A stretch of 64,000 nt of DNA from JANYCO01 sp035535995 (lineage in GTDB: Bacteria; Bacteroidota; Bacteroidia; Cytophagales; Cytophagaceae), in contig DATLOZ010000022.1 of the NCBI GenBank assembly GCA_035535995.1, forward strand, positions 186,001 to 250,000, given 5' to 3'. Position numbers and translations under genes: made by a program. Positions 60,005 through 64,000 of the stretch are shown piece by piece. The notes beneath the pieces are model-generated. The model was given only the letters and a program-made list of their open reading frames with translations, was not told the origin of the DNA and did not search any database. Position 1 is the first letter of the stretch. The number at the start of each line of letters is the position of its first letter.

Positions 60005-61789
60005 ATGGCAAATCTAGTAGATGATTTTGACTGGTCCTCAGTTACCGACAAAAAAGGTTTCGGCGGAAATTATTCAGCAAAAGAAAGAGAACAACTGGAG
60101 AAACTGTACGAAGGTACATTAACTGAAGTTGAAGAGAAAAAAGTTCTGAACGGTGTGATCGTAGGAATCACCGACAGAGAAGTGATCGTAAACATCGGTT
60201 TCAAATCGGATGGTCTGATCGCACTTTCTGAATTCCGTGACCAGGAAGAAGAACTAAAAGTTGGTCAGGAAGTAGAAGTATTTATCGAAGATCAAGAAGA
60301 TAAAAACGGACAACTAATCCTTTCCAGAAAGAAAGCAAAAATTGTAAAAGCTTGGGATAATATCCAAACTGCACTTGATAAAGACCTTATCATTGATGGC
60401 TTCGTGAAGAGAAGAACTAAAGGTGGTCTGATCGTAGACATCTATGGTATCGAGGCATTCCTTCCAGGTTCACAAATCGATGTGAAACCAATCCGCGATT
60501 TCGATATTTTCGTGGGTAAGAAAATGGAAGTAAAAGTTGTGAAGATCAACAATACCAACGACAACGTGGTAGTATCTCACAAAGTACTGATCGAAAAAGA
60601 CATCGAAAAACAAAAAGCAGAAATTCTCAACAACCTCGACAAAGGTCAAGTGTTGGAAGGTGTGATCAAAAACATGACCAACTTCGGTGTATTCATCGAC
60701 CTTGGTGGCGTAGACGGTCTTCTTCACATCACCGATATCTCTTGGGGTAGGATCAACCATCCGGAAGAAGTGCTTAAACTTGACCAGAAGGTTAACGTGG
60801 TGGTACTTGACTTCGACGATGAGAAGAAGAGAATTTCTCTTGGTATGAAACAACTTACTCCTCATCCTTGGGATTCACTTCCTGCGGAGATCGTAGTAGG
60901 TTCTAAAGTAAAAGGTAAAATCGTAAACGTAGCTGACTACGGTGCGTTCCTTGAACTTCAAACAGGTGTAGAAGGTTTGATCCACGTTTCAGAAATGAGC
61001 TGGTCTCAACACCTGAGAAATCCTCAAGACTTCATGAAAGCTGGCGACGAGCTGGAAGCAGTAGTATTGACTCTCGACAGAGAAGAAAGAAAAATGTCTC
61101 TTGGTATCAAACAACTGACAGAAGATCCTTGGACTAAACAAGATCTGCTTTCTAAATATGCAGTAGGTACTAAACACACAGGCGTAGTAAGAAACCTTAC
61201 CAACTTCGGTCTTTTCATCGAACTGGAAGAAGGAATCGACGGTCTTGTACACGTGTCTGACCTTTCTTGGACTAAGAAGATCAAACATCCTTCTGAATTT
61301 GTGAAAGTAGGCGATAAACTGGATGTAGTAGTGCTTGAGCTTGACGCTGAAAACAGAAAACTAGCTCTTGGACACAAACAACTGGAAGAAAACCCTTGGA
61401 ATACTTTTGAAACTATCTTTACTCCAGGTTCTATCCATAAAGGAACCATCGTTTCTAAAAACGATAAAGGCGTAATGGTAGAGCTTCAATACGGTATCGA
61501 AGGATTCTGCGCTACCAAAAATCTTGTGAAAGAAGATGGTAAGCTTGGAGAGCAAGGAGAAACACTAGACTTCAGAGTACTTGAGTTCTCTAAAGACGAA
61601 AGAAAAATTTCTCTTACGCATTCAAGATTGAATGAAGCTCCTTCTGCTGACGAGAAAAAAGAGAAAAAAGCTTCTACAGGCACTAAACAGAAATCTGTGA
61701 AAGATGTAAACAAAGAAGTAGAGAAATCTACTCTTGGCGACATCTCTGCACTTTCTGACCTGAAAGATAAAATGAACGAAAAGAAATAA
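60005..61789 (+). CDS. rpsA: 30S ribosomal protein S1
   Basis: A 594-residue RNA-binding protein that brings mRNA to the 30S subunit. It has six S1 domains, with starts at about residues 44, 125, 210, 295, 380 and 467. Their recurring phrases are GVIKNMTNFGVFIDLGG, GKIVNVADYGAFLELQ and GVVRNLTNFGLFIEL, followed by HV(S/T)D(L/I)SW. The C-terminal 45 residues are a Lys/Glu-rich linker. It has a strong promoter, a structured leader and a terminator, so it is monocistronic. Confidence 0.97.
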   Translation: MANLVDDFDWSSVTDKKGFGGNYSAKEREQLEKLYEGTLTEVEEKKVLNGVIVGITDREVIVNIGFKSDGLIALSEFRDQEEELKVGQEVEVFIEDQEDKNGQLILSRKKAKIVKAWDNIQTALDKDLIIDGFVKRRTKGGLIVDIYGIEAFLPGSQIDVKPIRDFDIFVGKKMEVKVVKINNTNDNVVVSHKVLIEKDIEKQKAEILNNLDKGQVLEGVIKNMTNFGVFIDLGGVDGLLHITDISWGRINHPEEVLKLDQKVNVVVLDFDDEKKRISLGMKQLTPHPWDSLPAEIVVGSKVKGKIVNVADYGAFLELQTGVEGLIHVSEMSWSQHLRNPQDFMKAGDELEAVVLTLDREERKMSLGIKQLTEDPWTKQDLLSKYAVGTKHTGVVRNLTNFGLFIELEEGIDGLVHVSDLSWTKKIKHPSEFVKVGDKLDVVVLELDAENRKLALGHKQLEENPWNTFETIFTPGSIHKGTIVSKNDKGVMVELQYGIEGFCATKNLVKEDGKLGEQGETLDFRVLEFSKDERKISLTHSRLNEAPSADEKKEKKASTGTKQKSVKDVNKEVEKSTLGDISALSDLKDKMNEKK

Positions 61790-61810
61790 TTTTTCTTCAT
61801 AGCATAGAAA

Positions 61811-61841
61811 AAACGTGGTGTTGAAAAACGCCACGTTTTTT
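61811..61841 (+). terminator. Intrinsic terminator of rpsA
   Basis: AAACGTGGTG stem with an 8-nt loop and complement CGCCACGTTT (one G-U pair), followed by a T-run, 21 bp after the stop. Confidence 0.92.
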
Positions 61842-61939
61842 TTGTTTATGATAACCACACTCGTAAGGTTTTAAAAACCTTCTAGCTGCTTCACTATTGT
61901 TCGTTTTACATCCTGTTTTATTCATTATATTCGTACCGT

Positions 61940-62515
61940 ATGAATACTAAATTCACACGAATGTTTTTACTCCTTTTCTTTTTATGGGTTCTTATTCATT
62001 CGATCGTCATCACTGTCGATGGATTGAACGATCACCTGCAAAAGGCAGATTGTATATTAATCCTTGGGAATACTGTAAACAAAGACGGTACCCTCTCCCA
62101 TCGCTTGCAAGCCAGGGTAGACAAGGGTTACGAGCTTTACCAGAAAAAATACGCTTCTAAGATCATCGTAAGCGGCGGACTCGGGCAAGAAGGTTATTAC
62201 GAAGCAAGAGAAATGAAAAAGTATCTTGTAAGCAAAGGAATTCCCGCTCAAGACATCATCGCCGATGAGCAAGCCAAAACTACCCACGAAACAATGATCA
62301 ATTATATACCGATTGCAAGAGAAAATAATTTTCATTCGGTAATTGTAGTGTCTCAATTCTTTCACCTCACCAGAAGCCGCGCTATGCTCCATTCAGAAGG
62401 TATACAGAATGTTTATGATGCACATGCCGATTATTTTGAAGGACGTGATGTGTATGCTGTGCTGAGAGAGTTTGTGGCGTTTTATGGTTTCTTATTAAAA
62501 CGGATTATTTCATAA
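61940..62515 (+). CDS. DUF218 (YdcF/SanA-like) membrane-anchored protein
   Basis: A 191-residue protein with one N-terminal membrane helix (about 7-27) and a DUF218 domain. The phrases ADCILILGNTVNKDGTLSHRLQARV, IIVSGGLGQEGYYEA and VVSQFFHLTRSRAML are typical, including the DUF218 active-site-like Gly/Ser/His positions. In E. coli SanA affects the envelope barrier to vancomycin. It ends at the base before the next gene, so the two share an operon. Confidence 0.85.
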   Translation: MNTKFTRMFLLLFFLWVLIHSIVITVDGLNDHLQKADCILILGNTVNKDGTLSHRLQARVDKGYELYQKKYASKIIVSGGLGQEGYYEAREMKKYLVSKGIPAQDIIADEQAKTTHETMINYIPIARENNFHSVIVVSQFFHLTRSRAMLHSEGIQNVYDAHADYFEGRDVYAVLREFVAFYGFLLKRIIS

Positions 62516-63010
62516 ATGCTGGAACCAACGTTACAAAACATAAATAACCTGGCGCGCAACGCAGCACCCGAAACAAAAAAGCTTTTCGCCAAACTCAAAA
62601 AGACAAAGCCGAAAAATCTTGACGAAACATTTGAACGCCTGCATGATGAAGCTTTCGAAACCATCGACTGCCTGCAATGCGCCAACTGCTGCAAGACCAC
62701 CAGCCCGATCTTCACGCTGCGAGACATAGAACGGCTGGCCAAACATTTTAAGATCAAAACCTCGCAATTCATCGATCAATATTTACACCTCGATGAAGAT
62801 AATGACTATGTACTGAACCATGCCCCTTGCCCGTTCCTGGGTCCGGATAATTATTGCTCAGTCTATGAAAATCGTCCTAATGCCTGTCGCGAATATCCAC
62901 ATACCAACAGAAAAAAGATGTACCAGATCCTTGATCTGACGTTGAAAAATACTTATGTATGTCCAGCTGTTTATCAGGTAGTTGAAAAACTGAAACAAGA
63001 GCTGAAATAA
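62516..63010 (+). CDS. YkgJ family cysteine-cluster protein
   Basis: A 164-residue protein that probably binds a zinc or iron-sulfur centre through cysteines in CLQCANCCKTT (about 52-59), APCPFLGPDNYCSVYENRPNAC (about 99-121) and the late YVCPAVYQ. The pattern matches UPF0153/YkgJ. Cellular role unknown; related proteins are called Fe-S oxidoreductase. It directly follows the DUF218 gene. Confidence 0.87.
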   Translation: MLEPTLQNINNLARNAAPETKKLFAKLKKTKPKNLDETFERLHDEAFETIDCLQCANCCKTTSPIFTLRDIERLAKHFKIKTSQFIDQYLHLDEDNDYVLNHAPCPFLGPDNYCSVYENRPNACREYPHTNRKKMYQILDLTLKNTYVCPAVYQVVEKLKQELK

Positions 63011-63155
63011 TGAAATCCACTGTTTATTGACTCATTATCCAGAAGTTATCCACATTTTTTATTAAAAACCCTTGAGGATTGAATGATTAGTAAAATATAA
63101 TTTTAAATCGAAAATCCTTAAAGGTCTCTCATTTTTAAATCCGTGATAACTTGCT

Positions 63156-63163
63156 TAAATTTG
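63156..63163 (+). promoter_or_regulatory. Promoter -7 element of the SerB-SerA fusion
   Basis: TAAATTTG followed by C fits TAnnTTTGC, 30 bp before the ATG. Confidence 0.65.
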
Positions 63164-63185
63164 CGCCTCATTTAAAAGTTGCAAA

Positions 63186-64000
63186 ATGGAGAATAACAAG
63201 TATTTCATTATTGATTTTGACAGTACTTTCACGAAAGTAGAAGCGCTGGATGAATTGGGCGAAATTGCGCTGAAGGATCATCCGGACAAGAATAAAATTT
63301 TACAAGAGATCATCGACCTTACCAATGCTGGTATGGAAGGGAAATCCTCATTCTCCGAAAATCTTAAGAAAAGAATTGACCTACTCCAGGCCAATCAAAG
63401 ACACTTGCCTCAACTGGTAGAAAAATTAAAAAATAAAGTATCGGAATCCATCAAAAGAAACCGCCATTTCTTTGAAGAATTTTCCGACAATGTAATGATC
63501 GTATCCAGCGGCTTCCGCGAATTCATCGAGCCGATCGTGATCGAGTACGGTATTAAAAAAGAAAATATTTTCGCCAATACATTCGAAACCGATGCACAGG
63601 GAAACCTGATCGGCTTTGACAAGAACAACGTGCTTTCCCGCGACAAAGGAAAGATCGAGCAGTTGAAAAAACTGAAACTAAACGGCGAAGTATATGTGAT
63701 CGGTGATGGATATACCGACTATGAAATCAAAGAAGCCGGACTTGCAGATAAATTCTATGCATTCACAGAAAACGTTTCCAGAAATGCGGTGCTTGAAAAA
63801 GCAGAATTTATTGCGCCAAGCTTTGATGAATTCTTGTATCAAAATAATCTTCCGATGGTGATCTCTTATCCTAAAAACAGGATTAAAGTATTGCTACTGG
63901 AAAATATCCATCCTGAAGCAGTAAAAATATTCAAAGGAGAAGGTTATACCATCGAGACCTACAGCGGTGCGATGGAAGAAGAAGAGCTTTGCCAGAAAAT
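63186..64000 (+). CDS. SerB-like HAD phosphatase fused to SerA (phosphoglycerate dehydrogenase), 3' end cut
   Basis: At least 271 residues remain. Residues 1-225 are a HAD phosphatase of the phosphoserine-phosphatase type, with motif I DFDSTFT (Asp10, Asp12), motif II VSSGFREF (about 101) and motif III VIGDGYTDYEI (about 172). It continues in frame to the start of a D-3-phosphoglycerate dehydrogenase (KNRIKVLLLENIHPEAVKIF from about residue 230). The fusion would join the first and last steps of serine synthesis. The catalytic half of the dehydrogenase is outside the window. Confidence 0.88.
   Translation, partial: MENNKYFIIDFDSTFTKVEALDELGEIALKDHPDKNKILQEIIDLTNAGMEGKSSFSENLKKRIDLLQANQRHLPQLVEKLKNKVSESIKRNRHFFEEFSDNVMIVSSGFREFIEPIVIEYGIKKENIFANTFETDAQGNLIGFDKNNVLSRDKGKIEQLKKLKLNGEVYVIGDGYTDYEIKEAGLADKFYAFTENVSRNAVLEKAEFIAPSFDEFLYQNNLPMVISYPKNRIKVLLLENIHPEAVKIFKGEGYTIETYSGAMEEEELCQK

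Overview
The window is about 40% G+C chromosomal DNA of a Bacteroidota bacterium, most likely of the Cytophagales type; that placement is inferred and no species is claimed. The pointers are Bacteroidota-type promoters (TAnnTTTG at the -7 position), a secreted LamG protein ending in a type IX secretion sorting domain, a PorE-like envelope protein, a split transketolase, a short LptD and a carotenoid operon with CruF and a fused CrtYcd cyclase. I see no rRNA, tRNA, CRISPR array, transposase or prophage block.

Layout. 1-5.3 kb: sugar-nucleotide epimerase (cut by the window edge), CysH, a pterin pair (PTPS/QueD and FolE), a rhodanese lipoprotein and a TPR/propeller/OmpA protein. 5.3-6.5 kb: a CoA-transferase B subunit and a lone response regulator. 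6.7-11.6 kb: the fatty-acid block yceD-rpmF-plsX-fabH-accB-accC, closed by a strong terminator. 11.7-21.4 kb: a barrel protein and Maf, then a minus-strand envelope cluster running from a TPR protein through an outer-membrane barrel, an HU/SPOR protein, ExbB/TolQ, ExbD/TolR and a TonB/TolA-like protein to a 98-residue protein. 21.5-30 kb (minus strand): split transketolase, a peroxiredoxin with a histone-H1-like tail, an M23 peptidase, two paralogous barrels and an Uup-type ABC-F protein. 30.2-35.1 kb: crtI-crtB-(unknown secreted protein)-cruF-crtZ-crtYcd. 35.2-46.4 kb: Rpe, a TonB-dependent receptor, EutBC, MsrB, a GH108 muramidase, small secreted and membrane proteins, and a frameshifted LamG gene. 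46.5-58 kb: a second ABC-F protein, prfB with its programmed frameshift, PduO, an MCE/MlaD-amidase pair divergent from lptD, an M3 oligopeptidase and a PaaE-like reductase. 58-64 kb: an autoregulated S24-type repressor operon, rpsA with a structured leader, DUF218 and YkgJ proteins, and a SerB-SerA fusion cut by the right edge.

How the genes work together. CrtB and CrtI make lycopene, and CrtYcd, CrtZ and CruF can turn it into a hydroxylated monocyclic or bicyclic carotenoid. PduO can supply adenosylcobalamin to EutBC. The Tol/TonB-like cluster and the lptD/MCE/amidase group both serve outer-membrane upkeep and division.

The most unusual signal is not a gene. Nearly thirty intergenic loci carry repeats phased at 7 bp. 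They fall into several unrelated sequence families (heptads such as TATGAAT, GATACCA, AATTTAA, AGTTTAA), usually arranged as inverted arms able to form hairpins. One locus contains a perfect 12-copy heptamer array. At two places the repeats have entered the 5' ends of genes and now encode part of the N-terminal export region. The peroxiredoxin with an H1-like tail, the unknown secreted protein in the carotenoid operon and the self-contained S24 repressor circuit are the next most interesting items.
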